64,000 bases of DNA from Asterella californica (taxonomy: Eukaryota > Streptophyta > Marchantiopsida > Marchantiales > Aytoniaceae), in NCBI GenBank assembly GCA_036924285.1, contig JAYKYS010000008.1, forward strand, positions 20,507,001 through 20,571,000, read 5' to 3'. The translations under genes were made by a program, and so were the position numbers. This document shows, one piece after another, positions 11,116 through 23,379 of this stretch; the stretch's first letter is position 1, and each line of letters starts with the position of its first letter. The notes under the pieces were generated by a model. It ran no database searches, was not told the origin of the DNA, and saw nothing but the letters and a program-made list of their open reading frames with translations.

Positions 11116-13274
11116 TGTCGTGTCGTGGACCGACTCCTACCTGAAATTCAAACTTCAATGCTTGTCGTTCCAAAGACACTCATGAGAAGACAAGTTAGGC
11201 CCCTGCTTACGGGCTTTTGGCGCCATTTTGGATCTCCACTTTCATCACATCAGTGGATAGAGCTCCTTGTCAGCACTCCATAGGCACTACGTCTACTTCA
11301 TTTGAACGCATAGTGGAGAAGTTGCAAGACTCGAAAGATGGAGAAAACAAGTTAGGCCTCAGCTTACGAGCTTTTGGCACCATTTCGGATCTTTGCTTTC
11401 ATCGCATCAGTGGATAGAGCTCCTTGTCACCACTCCATAAGCACTTTGTCTACTTCGTTTGGACGCCTAGTGGAGAAGTTACAGGACTCGAAAGATGGAG
11501 AAAACAAGCTAGGCCCCAGCTTACGGGCTTTTGGCACCATTTCGGATCTTCGCTTTCATCGCATCAGTGGATAGAGCTCCTTTTCAGCACTCCATATGCA
11601 CTTTGTCTACTTCGTTTGGACGCCTAGTGGAGAAGTTATAGGACTCGAAAGATGGAGAAAACAAGCTAGGCCCCAGCTTACGGGCTTTTGGCACAACTTT
11701 GGATCTTCACTTTTATCGCATAGATGGGTAGAGCTCGTTGTCAACTTTTCATAGGCATCTTGTTTACTTCGTTTGGACATCTAGTGAAGAAGTTATACGA
11801 TTCAAAAGAAGGCAATATCAAGCTAGGCCTTAGTTACCTGCTGACTTGGTATTTAAGGCTTCAGGCGTTATATCAAAGACGCAAGGGGCCTGCTTCATTC
11901 ATTACGACAGAACTTCGTACGTACAGAGACTGTTACAAGGGGGCAGCTTAGGGGTTAGCTTGCATCTACGACATGTCAACGGACAGTTCAGGAGATTTAG
12001 AGGTCCAATGCAAGCGCGCAAGGCGTCGTTGGATTCAGATCTGTGCAGGCTATGCACTGGTTCAAACGGTTTGGGAAGAGACGGATCGGGGAATGTGTAC
12101 TGAGAGAAATTGAGACGCAGGAAGGAGATTTGAAGTTTTCAGTTACCTCTGAAGGAGAGTTGGACCGTTCGGGCCGTTCCAGAGTCCAAACTTGTTGTCC
12201 TTGGATCCATCGGGATCAGAACACAGAGTTCTACAAGAAATTGAAGACGATACGAAGTTTCATCGGGCGGTTTGGGAGTTCTGAGTGAAATTGGCTCGTA
12301 GGGAAGCGCTTGCATTTTCGTTCGTCTACGACTTGAGGTTGGGTTGTTCTTCGCGATCGGTGAGCCAAGCTCTTCGTTCTTGGTGCCTACGCGATCAAGG
12401 AGTCTTCATCTATGCATAGGAGAAGTCTGTACATGAATTGGATTGTTGGTTTGGGTGTGGTGAGCGAGTTTAAGCCGTAGGGAGTCGATTTACGTCAGTT
12501 TTTGGTAACCTGCGATCAAATTTCTCGTGTGGTTTTGCAAGGGGAACTCTAAATGGCTTGTTTGGAGTTTCGTTGGGTTCGTGATAGCTAGATCTATCTG
12601 CCAGGGAAGACGGATATCAGTTTAGACGATTCGTTTGTGCGATGTGTGCGGTTTTAAGCCGCAAGGAGGAGTTTTTGAAAGTTCGATCACCTGCGATCGA
12701 AAATCGGCGATATCTCGGCTGTTGGGAATCGGATCTGAAGGTTTCTTGGGTTAACAGAGTCAGCGGAGGAGACTCTATCGACATCTTAAGTCCGTTCGGC
12801 GAAAGGAGGAAGTTCTCATATAGGCCTTTTTTGATTTCTTCGCTATGGGTTTTGCTCTTTTGAGTTCGTTAGAGTTCTGGTTGGCTATATACAGCTTGTG
12901 GTAGCTAGCTTTAGCTAAGAAGTTGTACATGGATGTGGTTTGGACTTGGGTTTGGATCGGGTGATATTGTTGTGGCTCTGCTTGTTAGCAAAGGGAAGTT
13001 TCTCTTGCTTTGAGCTTTTTGGGTGACGGTTGTGATTCAGGGGTTGTTTTTACGGGCTTTGAAACAGGTTACAGACCGCTCTGGTCCGTTTTTCAGTTTT
13101 GTGCTCTTAGGAGAAAGAAACGGCAGTGTACATACATTTGGAGTTGGAATATATCGCAGCGTTCATTTTCGTGGTTGTTTTTCTCTGTCTTATCTCTGTT
13201 TCAACACACAGCATCTCCACAGCCAGGAACCTCGCATTTTCCTGGACATCCTGCACGCAAAATCCGACGCGATA
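11116..13274 (+). repeat. 5' LTR (about 2.16 kb)
   Basis: This direct repeat of 15702-17858 has scattered substitutions and small indels, and its length differs from the right copy by only about 2 bp. It begins TGTCGTG. The first third is built of tandem 157-bp units. Confidence 0.85.
11188..11830 (+). repeat. Tandem repeats, about 157-bp unit, inside 5' LTR
   Basis: Unit starts (ACAAGYTAGGCC) occur near 11189, 11347, 11504, 11663 and 11818, spaced 155-159 bp. Each unit holds CTTTTGGC, a GTGGATAGAGCTCC-type word and ACTCGAAAGATGGAG. The position near the LTR start suggests U3 enhancer-type repeats; this is inference. Confidence 0.85.
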
Positions 13275-13419
13275 TCGGTGGTAAACTCGACGTGAAGGTC
13301 CGGGGTGGAGATATTTGTGTGTTAGAACTGAACAGAAGAGATCAAGAATCATGAACGAGGATGAAGATGGATATGTTTGTTGGGGAGGACGCTGCGGACC
13401 TGGGATGATGGACTTGTAG

Positions 13420-14737
13420 ATGGTTTGGGATCATGAGAGGATGGGACGAGCCATGACTATGGACGGGATGGACGGATCAGAGGGGATACTAGGGGTGCAG
13501 TTGGATGCAGCAACTGCACGTTTGTTTCAAGCATTCACTTTGTTTTTGCGACAAGAGCAAGGGAACCAACAAAAGGAGGCTTTGGGGACAAAGGTGCTTC
13601 GAAGGGTGATCGACAAGCTCGATCTATTTGATGGGAGAGACATCTCAGACTACTTGAGATGTTACAAGATGGAGATGGATTTGGATCGGGTCCCGGAGAA
13701 GGAGATAATCGAGACGTTCGAACTCGCTGCGGTGCTTGAGATAAGGGAGCATGTGAAGGGTCTAACAAAGTGTTTTGGGAGGAACTGGGATACATTTTCA
13801 CATGATGGAGGAATATTTCTTGGAAACCTCAGATCGAGTAACCAAGAAATCATTTTTGGGATGGATCAACCGACCTAGCAAGGGTTTACAGCTTACAGAG
13901 CTGTTAAAGGAATTTGAGAGACAATTCTCTCAACTACCTCGGGTGGACAAGCTAACCTTGGAGAGCTACAAGACGGAGCTGTTTCTTCAAGCTGCGGATG
14001 AACCATGGCAGGAACAGTTGGAGCTACTTTTGGAGGATGGGGATGAAAAAGAAGGGTTGACACAAAATTGGGAGGTTGTGCATGAAGCGGTTGAGCTTCT
14101 TGTCTGGAGACATACAAGAGAAATGGTTACAAGGTTGACACCTGCAGCGTTGACTTCATCAGTTCGAATAGTATATGAGGTTCAACCTCCAGTTGTGTTT
14201 GTAGAGGAGAAGGATCCAACCATCGAGGACCTACAGCAAAAGATGCGAGATCTACAAGCTAAGGTTTCTAAGTTGGAGGATAAAGGATCGTCGACCAAGA
14301 TGGAACTTGTACCCAAACCAGCTTGGCATCACTGCCTGTGGTGTGATGGTACTGACCATCAGCGAGATGATTGCATCGACTTTGTAGAGTCTTTGCAACG
14401 AGAGGTTATTTTTTGGGAGGATGGAAATGTTGCATTCACAAATACGGGTACTCTCCTTCAAGCCAACGTTGGTAAAGGGGGGATCAAGAAGTTTGTGGAT
14501 GATTACTTTGAGGCACATGCAGTTGTAGCTATCGAAGCTACAAGTTATGGTGCTAGGGTGGAGGAGATTGAGCATGATCTCCATATGGATGATTTGGATG
14601 AGCACGAGGATCTAAGCGAACTCAGGTTGGATACTGCATCCACGATGCAATGCGAAAAGAAGGATCAACAAGATATTTCTTCAGGGAGGCTAGCTCAGGA
14701 GGATAGGATTCAACAGGAAACTATTCTTCCTGAATAG
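13420..14737 (+). pseudogene. gag: Retroviral-type gag, one frameshift
   Basis: Frame 13420-13878 carries a capsid N-terminal part (KLDLFDGRDISDYLRCYKM and following). The frame then shifts by one base near 13780-13800 and continues to 14737. The second part holds a capsid-like LLKEFERQFSQLPR segment, a predicted coiled coil (IEDLQQKMRDLQAKVSKLED, about 14220-14280) and one zinc knuckle, CLWCDGTDHQRDDC (C-x2-C-x4-H-x4-C, about 14336-14377). Family knowledge: such gag proteins form the particle and bind RNA. The knuckle lacks the usual Gly. A single frameshift may be mutation or assembly error; no slippery site was identified. Confidence 0.75.
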
Positions 14738-14740
14738 GCA

Positions 14741-15025
14741 ATGGAGGACGATCCTTCACAACCGGAGGAGATGGTTGGGATGCAGACAGTGGACATGGTT
14801 GATCTGGTTGCAAACATACAACAACCAGATATTAATACAATGATGGATGTGAAGGGAGGTTGGGAGGAGCGCATTCGAGATGTGAAGATTGGGTTCTTAT
14901 CATGGGAGGTCTTGGATGCGACGACAAGGGAAGTCCATGATGCTTACATCGGCTTCATCAAGGACGGACATGCTGAGGACGAAGGAGAGTGGACGTATGC
15001 TCTCGAGGCTACGGATATAGGATGA
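14741..15025 (+). CDS. Small ORF after gag in the LARD-like element
   Basis: This 94-codon acidic frame begins three bases after the gag stop. The content (VDLVANIQQ, DAYIGFIKDGHAEDEGEW) matches no family I know. It may be the C-terminal continuation of gag or an unrelated open frame. About 680 bp of GA-rich spacer without coding signs follows up to the right LTR. Confidence 0.3.
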   Translation: MEDDPSQPEEMVGMQTVDMVDLVANIQQPDINTMMDVKGGWEERIRDVKIGFLSWEVLDATTREVHDAYIGFIKDGHAEDEGEWTYALEATDIG

Positions 15026-15701
15026 TGGGGAAGGATGGCTTACAGGGGAGAAGCCATTGTTAAAGGTGATTATGCTTGAGAGGTTGTGAAAGTTTACATG
15101 TGATTAGGGTTGAGAGGATGAGACTTGGGAGGTTGTAAAGATTTTCAGAAGAAGAGATCAGGGAGGATGATGATTGAGGAGGATACCATTGTACAGCGAG
15201 ACAATGATGGTTGCGGTTGAGGATTTTGGTGTAGCAGTGTGGTTCTTATTTTTCAGAAAACAGAAAAGAAGAGTTGGATACATACGATGACATGTACAGA
15301 CTTGAGGTTGAGGGTTACTGTCAAGATATGCGGTGATGATTGGGAGGATGGGTGATGTCTACTACGACACTTGGGTCACAAACCTCGACGGTGAGGTTCT
15401 ATAGGGCAGATGGAAGACATTTCTATGGTATGATGGGTTATTCTTTCTATGTCTTCGCATATTGAAAGATGGAGGGGGTGATTGGATGGGAGGTTCGAGG
15501 TGAAGGTCGATAAGCATGGATCTAGGGAGGATAATGACAGGATAACAACTTCAAGATGACGATCAGGTTGCAACCTTGAGGATGAGGTTGACTGAGATGG
15601 GAGAGAGGATGACAAGATGAAAACGAGTGTGCGTGCCGGTCCACTCCTTGGTTGGTATCTTTGGTGCATACCGGAGGATGCACAAGTTTGGAAGGGGTGG
15701 A

Positions 15702-17858
15702 TGTCGTGTCGTGGACCCGCTCCTACCTGAAATTCAAACTTCGATGCTTGCCGTTCCAAAGACACTCCTGAGAAGACAAGCTAGGCCCTTGCTTACGAGC
15801 TTTTGGCGTCATTTTGGATCTCCACTTTCATCACATCAGTGGATAGAGCTCCTTGTCAGCACTCCATAGGCACTACGTCTACTTCGTTTGAACGCCTAGT
15901 GGAGAAGTTGTAGGACTCGAAAGATGGAGAAAACAAGTTAGGCCTCAACTTACGGGCTTTTGGCACCATTTCAGATCTTCGCTTTCATCGCATCATCGGA
16001 TAGAGCTCCTTGTCAACACTCCATAGGCACTTCGTCTACTTCGTTTGGACGCCTAGTGGAGAAGTTATAGGACTCGAAAGATGGAGAAAACAAGCTAGGC
16101 CCCAGCTTACGGGCTTTTGGCACCATTTCGGATCTTCGCTTTCATCGCACCAGTGGATAGAGCTCCTTGTCAGCACTCCATAGGCACTTTGTCTACTTCG
16201 TTTGGACGTCTAGTGGAGAAGTTACAGGACTCGAAAGGTAGAGAAAACAAGCTAAGCTCCAGCTTACGGGCTTTTGGCACAACTTCGGATCTTCACTTTT
16301 ATCGCATAGATGGTAGAGCTCGTTGTCAGCTTTTCATAGGCACCTTGTTTACTTCGTTTGGATATCTAGTGAAGAAGTTATGCGATTCGAAAGAAGGCAA
16401 AATCAAGCTAGGCCTTAGTTACTTGCTGACCGGGTATTTGAGACTTCAGGCGTTATATCAAAGACGCAAGGGGCCTGCTTCATTATTGTGACAGAACTTC
16501 GTACGTACAGAGACTGTTACAAGGGGGCAGCTTAAGGATTAGCTTGCTACGACATGTCAACGGACAGTTCGGAAGATTTGGAGGGCAAGGCGTCGTTGGG
16601 TTCAGATCTGTGCAGGCTACGCACTGGTTCAAATGGTTTGGGAAGAGACGGATCGGGGAATGTGTACTGAGAGAAATTGAGACGCAGGAAGGAGATTTGA
16701 AGTTTTCAGTTACATGTGAAGGAGAGTTGGACCGTTCGGACCGTTCCGGAGTCCAAACTTGCTCTCTTTGGATCCATCGGGATCAGAACACCGAGTTCTA
16801 CAGGAAATTGAAGACGATACGAAGTTTCATCGGGCGGTTTGGGAGTTCTGAGTGAAATTGGCTCGCAAGGAAGCGCTTGCGTTAAGTTTTTCGTTCGTCT
16901 GCGACTTGAGGTTGGGTTGTTCTTCGCGATCGGTGAGCCAAGCTTTTCGTTCTTGGTGCCTATGCGATCAGGAAGTCTTCATCTACGCATAAGAGAAGAC
17001 TGTACGTGAATTGGATTGTTGCTTTGGGTGTGGTGAGCGAGTTTAAGCCGTAGGGAGTCGATTTACGTCAGTTTTTTGTAACCTGCGATCAAATTTCTCG
17101 TGTGATTTTGCAAAGGGAACTCCAAACGGCTTGTTTGGAGTCTCGTTGGGTTCGTGATAGCTCTATCGATCTGCCAGGGAAGATGGATGTCAGTTTAGAT
17201 GATCCGTTTGTGTAGTGGGTGCGGTTTTAAGCCGCGGGGAGGAGTTTTTGAAGGTTCGATCACCTGCGATCAAAAATCGGCAATATCTCGGCTGTTGAGA
17301 GTCGGATCTGAAAGTTTCTTGGGTTAATGTGTATGCGGAGGAGATCCTATCGACATCTTAAGTCCGTTCGGCGAAAGGAGGAAGTTCTCAGATAGGTCTT
17401 TTTCGGTTTCTTCGCTACGGGTTTTGCTCTTTTGAGTTCGTTAGAGTTCTGGTTGGCTATATACAGCTTGTGGTAGCTAGCTTTAGCTAAGAACTTGTAC
17501 ATGGATGTGGTTTGGACTTGGGTTTGGATCGGGTGATACTGTTGTGGCTCTGCTTATTAGCAAAGGGAAGTTTCTCTTGCTTTGAGCTACGCTTCCGTGT
17601 TTTTGGGTCAGGGTTGTGATTCAGGGGTTGTTTTTAAGGCCTTTGAAGCAGGTTACAGACCGCTCTGGTCCGTTTTTCAGTTTTGTGCTCTTAGGAGAAA
17701 GAAACGGCAGTGTACATACATTTGGAGTTGGTATATATCGCAGCGTTCGTTTTCGTGGTTGTTTTTCTCTGTCTTGTCTTTGTTTCAACACACAACATCT
17801 CCACAGTCAGGAACCTCGCGTTTTCCTGGACATCCTTCACGCAAAATCCGACGCGATA
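15702..17858 (+). repeat. 3' LTR (about 2.16 kb)
   Basis: Matches the 5' LTR along its whole length, including four 157-bp units (starts near 15775, 15932, 16089 and 16245, then 16403). Substitution differences from the left copy are common (for example CACTCATGAGAAG versus CACTCCTGAGAAG), so the insertion is not very recent. Confidence 0.85.
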
Positions 17859-20780
17859 ACGTGCGGAGAGTTTGGATGAGATAATCACTTAAGGAGTCTT
17901 CTCGTGTGTTCCTAAAGCATTTGTGAGTCCTTCGGTTAAAATTATCAGTCATGAGAAAAAGTTTGAATCAGTAGAAAGCCAACGCGAGTAAGAGTGCAGT
18001 CATACGTCTGAGAATCAGAAGGAGCTTAATTATGTTTTGAACATGACATGCAGCAGTACTCAAGCTGTAACCAACACCTTCATTTGTAGTTCGGGATCCT
18101 AGACATATGAGCTAGTTCTTGTGTTGAACATTAGATTCTTGTGTTGAATGTTCGATAAGCTAAATTTGTTGTTTATCATTGACGACCTAAGGCACGTTGG
18201 TATATATGTATCTCTTTTTCTGTCTCTGATCTGAACACTCTTTGAATGTGTTTGATGCTAAATGTGCGTGCAAAGTTTGAATGCAATGGTTTCAAATGCT
18301 CGTAGAATACCCAGGCTGAACTGATTTTGAAGAAAGTTGGACAGAAATTATAAGTTATATATAGTGCTCAATCAACGTGGCACTGGACAAACTGCGAGCT
18401 TGCAAGCATTTTTCCTCATGTTTCTAGGTATTAGTGATAAGAACGTACTACATGCTAATTCCAAGTACTAGCATGTAGTACCTATTCTGTTTCTTGACAC
18501 ATGGCTTAGTTTTAGAATGCACCTTCTTAAATTCTATAACAGAAAAGTACAGAGTGATATAAAGTCCATGACCCGGTTCTTGTCATTGATGATAAATTCA
18601 ACAAGGGTGTAACTGCATGCTCTTGAGTCTCCAGTTGGACATTAACCTAAACTTAACAAGTAAAGTTAGCTCCCAACCGCAAAACTTTGCTCATCCAAGC
18701 TTCATGTGGAAAATGTATTTAAAATAACCTGGAGAGCGTATGCTTAACGCCTGCCATGTGAAGGCTGCATTACGTTCAAGATTCGGGAGCTTTGGAGGTC
18801 CTACTTGATGAGAAAGAAATGTTAAAGACATAAAGGCAAGACACAAGAAGATTTAAAACGTTTGAAGATAATGCCTTTAGTTACTAGTATATTGTAAGAA
18901 GAGCATCTGACTTCCCCAAGAAGAGAGAGTAACTAGAGAGAGATTTCAGTTACTGGCTGAACTAAGTACACAGTCATCGTAAAAGCAGTTTGAGACTGCA
19001 GCTGAATCCAAAAACTAATTTTCAAGGAAGTTCTGTGCGGGAATGTCTCAATGATCTTGAACAAAAAGTCAGAGTTTGCACTAAAACAGTCATACGATTG
19101 TGCACAGTTGTATCTTTGTTCTTAACGTATCGACATAGTCTGCACTACAACACTGCTCTATGCGAGACTACATGCGTTACACCCGATGACTTGGATCAGT
19201 CTCTTGTACATGGATGTACGAGAGAACTCAAAAGGGTCATTGCTTTGTAATGAGCTCCTCCGGCTGAAAGCCATCCATGTTTTTGAAAAAATTCTGACTA
19301 TGCATTCTAGAGTTAGTTTCGGTTCAAAGTAGTTAAATTCACCTAATATGCATTCCATACATTGCAGTATTCATAGAGACCAAGCAACTCCATTGGACCA
19401 TAGAAACCATAGGCGTCATCATAATTCATTCTAAATGCATCGATTGAAATTTATTCGATGATAACTTTCTCTAGATGTCATAGTATGGGGTATTGAGCAG
19501 CAGTCGCGACCTTCACCAGACACTCCCAATCGGACCTAAAGAGTTTACTTACATCGTTGAAGGATATTGTAAAACAATTTAAAATTTCACCCTCGATTGT
19601 ATTACGCCGCATACACTTTCAATCGAAACACTTCATCCACATGTACACCATACCAAAAGCACTCTTTCTCGGATGTCCACGTCACTAAGAACTTCAACGT
19701 GTACATAAAGTTTACTTAATGTTGTATTTTCTGCTTTTTCATAAAAAGAGGCGGTGGAACGTAATGGATTCCGTACCTGAAACCATATTTTGAATCACTT
19801 CACTGCTTCGAAATCCGGTTATGTCGCGATTCTCGTTAAAATTTGAGTTTCCATTACTATGGACGGCGTATAATTCTGCAGTGTGTGATAACATGATTGT
19901 ACCCAGTTGCCCACTTCATAGCCTTCAGGGTGAGGAACCTATATGCTAGTGCTCATCATGCATCTGTACATGTAGTGCACAGCACCTGTAATGCTTTGCA
20001 TTATGTGACGGTATCAGTATGGGAATTTAGACTTGTGTCTTTTCCTTCCACTGGACTGTTCTACATCTTCGAACGAGGGGGTTTAGCCATCGAATAAAAT
20101 AGAAACTCATCGATGTACAAGGCCTTGCTGAACAGGATATTCAGACAGGCACGAAGCTCGGTTATTAGGAACCGAAACAGAAGTACCGAACGGATAGCCG
20201 CTCTACAGGTCCAGAGGTTGGAAAACAGTTCGGGAGCAGCTGTGAATTACGATCAAAAGTTCCATAACATCGACTTCAGTTCACGAGTTGGACGCCGGCC
20301 ACTTCTCCAAAGTGAAACCGAGAGCCATCGTCAACTGCAAGCGACGTCTTCAGGGCTGATATATAGGAGATATGTATATGCAGGTTGCGTGAAACAACCG
20401 ACCATGCACACTGAACACATAAGCTGCTCTGGGACGGTCCTTCATGATTAGTAGGCGGAAATAGTACCAGGTGCTTCAGTATTATTACCGGCGGCAGAAA
20501 TTCAGGCACTACTATGTAGTTAAAACTGGAAGAAATTAGCGCACTTCTTCTTGTCAGTTAAATTCCTATCTAAGTATTATGTGTATACCACCTTTCGTTC
20601 CTCATGCTTCTGAGTACAAGCCCAAGATTACCTCCAGCATACATCCCAAATTCATCTCGACTTTAAGCTTAACAATCTATCAGTTAGAAATCTACTGGAC
20701 CAGTTCAATGATGACAGCCAGAAGCTCGCCCACAACGAGTAATCGTGCGGAATCTTAGGCCTCTCAAACTCGGAGGAGCG
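17859..20780. other. Non-coding stretch
   Basis: No gene is supported. The open frames at 18990-19250, 19897-20097 and 20113-20451 are short, lack family motifs and have no conserved neighbours. One strong hairpin is listed separately. Confidence 0.5.
18445..18481. repeat. Perfect 13-bp inverted repeat
   Basis: GTACTACATGCTA (18445-18457) is followed after 11 bases by TAGCATGTAGTAC (18469-18481). The arms match perfectly. It could be a small foldback or an RNA hairpin; no other support. Confidence 0.7.
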
Positions 20781-21404
20781 CTAGCACATTGCAAGATCTG
20801 GATTCCTTGCAAGGCGTCCTCGGTGGAAGCTCAGGGCTTTTGCGGTGCTCCTCCGGACTTGTTGTTTGTCAAATTGAGTGTAGTGAGAGATCCCATGTTT
20901 TTGATACACGATGGGTAAGAATCCAGAAGGTTATTTCTCAGAACGAGGATGTTGAGCTTGCTCAGATTACAGAGTTCCTGACGGATGGGTCCGATGAGGT
21001 TGCACCCGTCAATGACCATCATGTGAAGGTTAGAAAGGCCTCCCAAGGTGGTGGGGAGTTGGCCGTTAGAGGCCAATGTTGGTCATGTTGAGAGACTCAA
21101 GAGCGCCCAAATCTCCCAAGCCGGAGCATATGACGTAGGCTTGTCCAGCAGGATAGACGGTTGGAATGTCCGTCTGCGTGATGCTGAGGTCGATCACTCG
21201 ACCAGCGCTGTTGCAGGTGACTCCCGCCCACTGGCAACAGTTGCTTCCTTCTTGCCATCTAGCGAAAGCGCTTCCTACTTGCCAAAGCTCACGTGAGAAG
21301 TACAACAAGGCACTACTGTCCGTGGCGCTGCACGTCTGGCCATATGTGATCTCAGCAGCTACTGACAGGAAAAGAAGTAGCGTCCAGAATCGAGCGTAAC
21401 CCAT
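20781..21404 (-). pseudogene. Leucine-rich-repeat receptor-like protein, truncated and frameshifted
   Basis: Starting at Met 21404, the frame reads a signal peptide (FWTLLLFLSVAAEITYG), then an LRRNT-type cap with paired Cys (SNCCQWAGVTC), then the first LRRs. One extra base near 21070 creates a TAA stop. LRRs continue in the next frame (LPTTLGGLSNLHMM, LNILVLRNNLL, LTTLNLTNN). A second shift near 20840 leads to a GNPxLC-like end (RNPDLAMC, stop at 20781-20783). Intact relatives are surface receptors with many LRRs and usually a kinase; here only a few LRRs remain. An in-frame Met also lies at 21428. Confidence 0.7.
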
Positions 21405-21807
21405 CTTTGGCAGCAGCAACTTGTGCACACGAGCTTAGATCGGCGCTTGATGAGTAAGTAGGATTGCAGACAGCAGACACGCATGATAAGACAGTCATCA
21501 GAATTTCATACATCAAACTTCGAAAACATGTGAAAGCAGCACGACCGTAACGACTTTTCAACAGGCGGAAGGTCGAGGCAGGATCAGGATCAAGTGTATC
21601 GAAAATCATGAATTCTTCAGCTTCCGTGTCTAGACACATACGGTTGAAATGTCTTGAGAAGAACAGTGTGCATGCTCTCTTGACTCTCAATGACCTAGCA
21701 TTCTCAGGGCACGTCCGGTCTAGGAATTTCCATGTATGTGGAGGAGAGTGATGCGCATTGTACTATGCACGTAAGTTCACCTCAACCAAGTACAATGCTG
21801 CTCTCTT

Positions 21808-23259
21808 CTAATCTACCAGTAGTGTCCATTCGAAGTTATCAATGAGATAAATAGCAATGGCCTCTGCAACGACATCGCAACCTAGCGCCCGATAACGTGT
21901 GTCTCGTTCTGCCAACAAGTAGCGTAGATACTCGTTGTGCCATACGTGGTCGCAGAGGTGGAAGTTCAGGTTCACTTCTAACCCCTTCAAGAAATCTGTA
22001 ACCTGCACATAATTTGCAAGCATCCTCTTGGGACAACGTAAGGATTGTTGGGAGGAACAATCAAACGCCATTGTAGTAGGGTAGAGGTCTCCCTTGTCAG
22101 TCAAATTTCACTCCTGCCTCATGTACTTCTTGAACGGTTTTCATGGCAGCTTTTGCATCTACAACTGCCAAGCTCCTCGTCTTCTTTCTGGTTCGACTGA
22201 TTTCTTCGATGATGCCTAACCGAGCCTTTTCTGCTTCGCTCTTTGTAGCATCCAACTGTAATTCCAACTCCTGCTTTTCCTTCAGCATGTCCTGCATCTC
22301 CTTGTTGGCTACTTTTGCCTCAATAGTCTTCAATCTAATTAAGGTCTCGAAATGTGCTCTTTGTCCAAAAACTTCTTTAGCTTTCAGAATCATGTCTTGA
22401 CCGTCTGCCAGTGATTTCTGCAGCACCAACTCTTTTTCTCGAGTGAGATTCTCCTCGTGTTTTGCACAGAGCACCACCAAATCCTTCTCCAACTTCTCCT
22501 TTTGCCTTTCTACTCTTACTTCTCTCGCTTATATTTTCTAGGTCTGACTCCAAGCAACTCGAGCCAGTCTATAGCTTTTGGTTCTGGTTCTTAGCTTCCA
22601 AGTTAGAAAGTTTCATCTCAGCATCCTCCCATTCCTCTCGTGTTTTGGTTAGCTCGGACTCAAAATCCAAAGCTTTCGCACGAACGATCTCTAGCTCAAC
22701 GGTCACATCTTCTAATGCTCACTTTGCTTCATCTACATTGTCTATCAATTGCTCCCTTTCACATACGTAATAATAATTTATTAACCCCCACATAATCTGC
22801 ATTGAAATCCTCGTCAAATTCTGTTTCTGCAGTTTGCAGATGGATTTATCGACGATCTCGTAGAAGAAGTGAGACTAGTCAAACCCGTAAGAATGAAATC
22901 TACCCAGTCAAGGATGCTTCGGATCGACAATCATTGCAAGCGGACGCGAGAACGAGCCATGACCCACATCTGCTCACATCTGTATTCAAAAGCTTGCTCA
23001 TGTGCTGACAGACCTCAACAAACTTCTGTTGTTTCTCTGGCTGCTCGTCGTCCCACATGTCAAACTCTTTGAAGTGGAAACCTCCCAGTTGATGGAACGC
23101 GTAAGGATAGTTCCTGTTGCTGTGATTCACTTGTTGTGAAAGAAATGCATCGCCGACAGAATTACATCCGCGTAATTCCTCTCCCTCCACACCCACCCAG
23201 GTCCTCGAACTTGAAGTGACAGCATAAGACTTCACCGCATATCTAGAGTTCAAGCACAT
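21808..23259 (-). pseudogene. Coiled-coil protein of unknown function, decayed
   Basis: Minus-strand frames share one gene-like layout. The start side (23259-22900) has a conserved-looking GGFHFKEFDMWDDEQPEKQQ stretch; then comes a long charged heptad region (about 22760-22100, rich in E, K, L and Q), then a tail (22104-21808) with Cys and aromatic residues. Frames change at about 22800, 22500 and 22100, and several stops fall inside the coiled coil. I do not recognise the family; related coiled-coil genes of transposon origin are common in plants, but that is only an impression. Confidence 0.4.
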
Positions 23260-23373
23260 TGCGGAGAAGGATAATCCGATGGTTTACATAGTCTCGCTTG
23301 TAAGACTTCACCGCATATCTAGAGTTCAAGCACATTGCGGAGAAGGATAATCCGATGGTTTACATAGTCTCGC
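23225..23373. repeat. Perfect tandem duplication, 76-bp period
   Basis: The block starting TAAGACTTCACCGC at 23225 recurs at 23301; the shared 73 bases are identical to the eye. The first copy ends GTCTCGCTTG and the second GTCTCGCAAGCGAG, an inverted pair at the junction. Identity implies a recent event or an assembly artefact. Confidence 0.9.
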
Positions 23374-23379
23374 AAGCGA

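Larger units (their letters stand above)
11116..17858 (+). mobile_element. Large-LTR retrotransposon with gag only (LARD-like)
   Basis: Two long direct repeats, 11116-13274 and 15702-17858, both begin TGTCGTGTCGTGGAC and end ...CCGACGCGATA. ACGT lies next to both outer edges (11112-11115 and 17859-17862), a possible short target duplication. A purine tract (GGAAGGGGTGGA) sits just inside the right LTR, as expected for a polypurine tract. The 2.4-kb interior has a broken gag and no protease, reverse transcriptase or integrase, so movement would have needed another element's enzymes. The primer-binding site after 13274 (TCGGTGGTAAACTCG) does not match the usual initiator-Met complement. Confidence 0.85.

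Noticed and set aside
20113..20451. 112-codon plus-strand frame
   Set aside because: No recognisable domain and overlapped by other short frames; not enough for a gene call.
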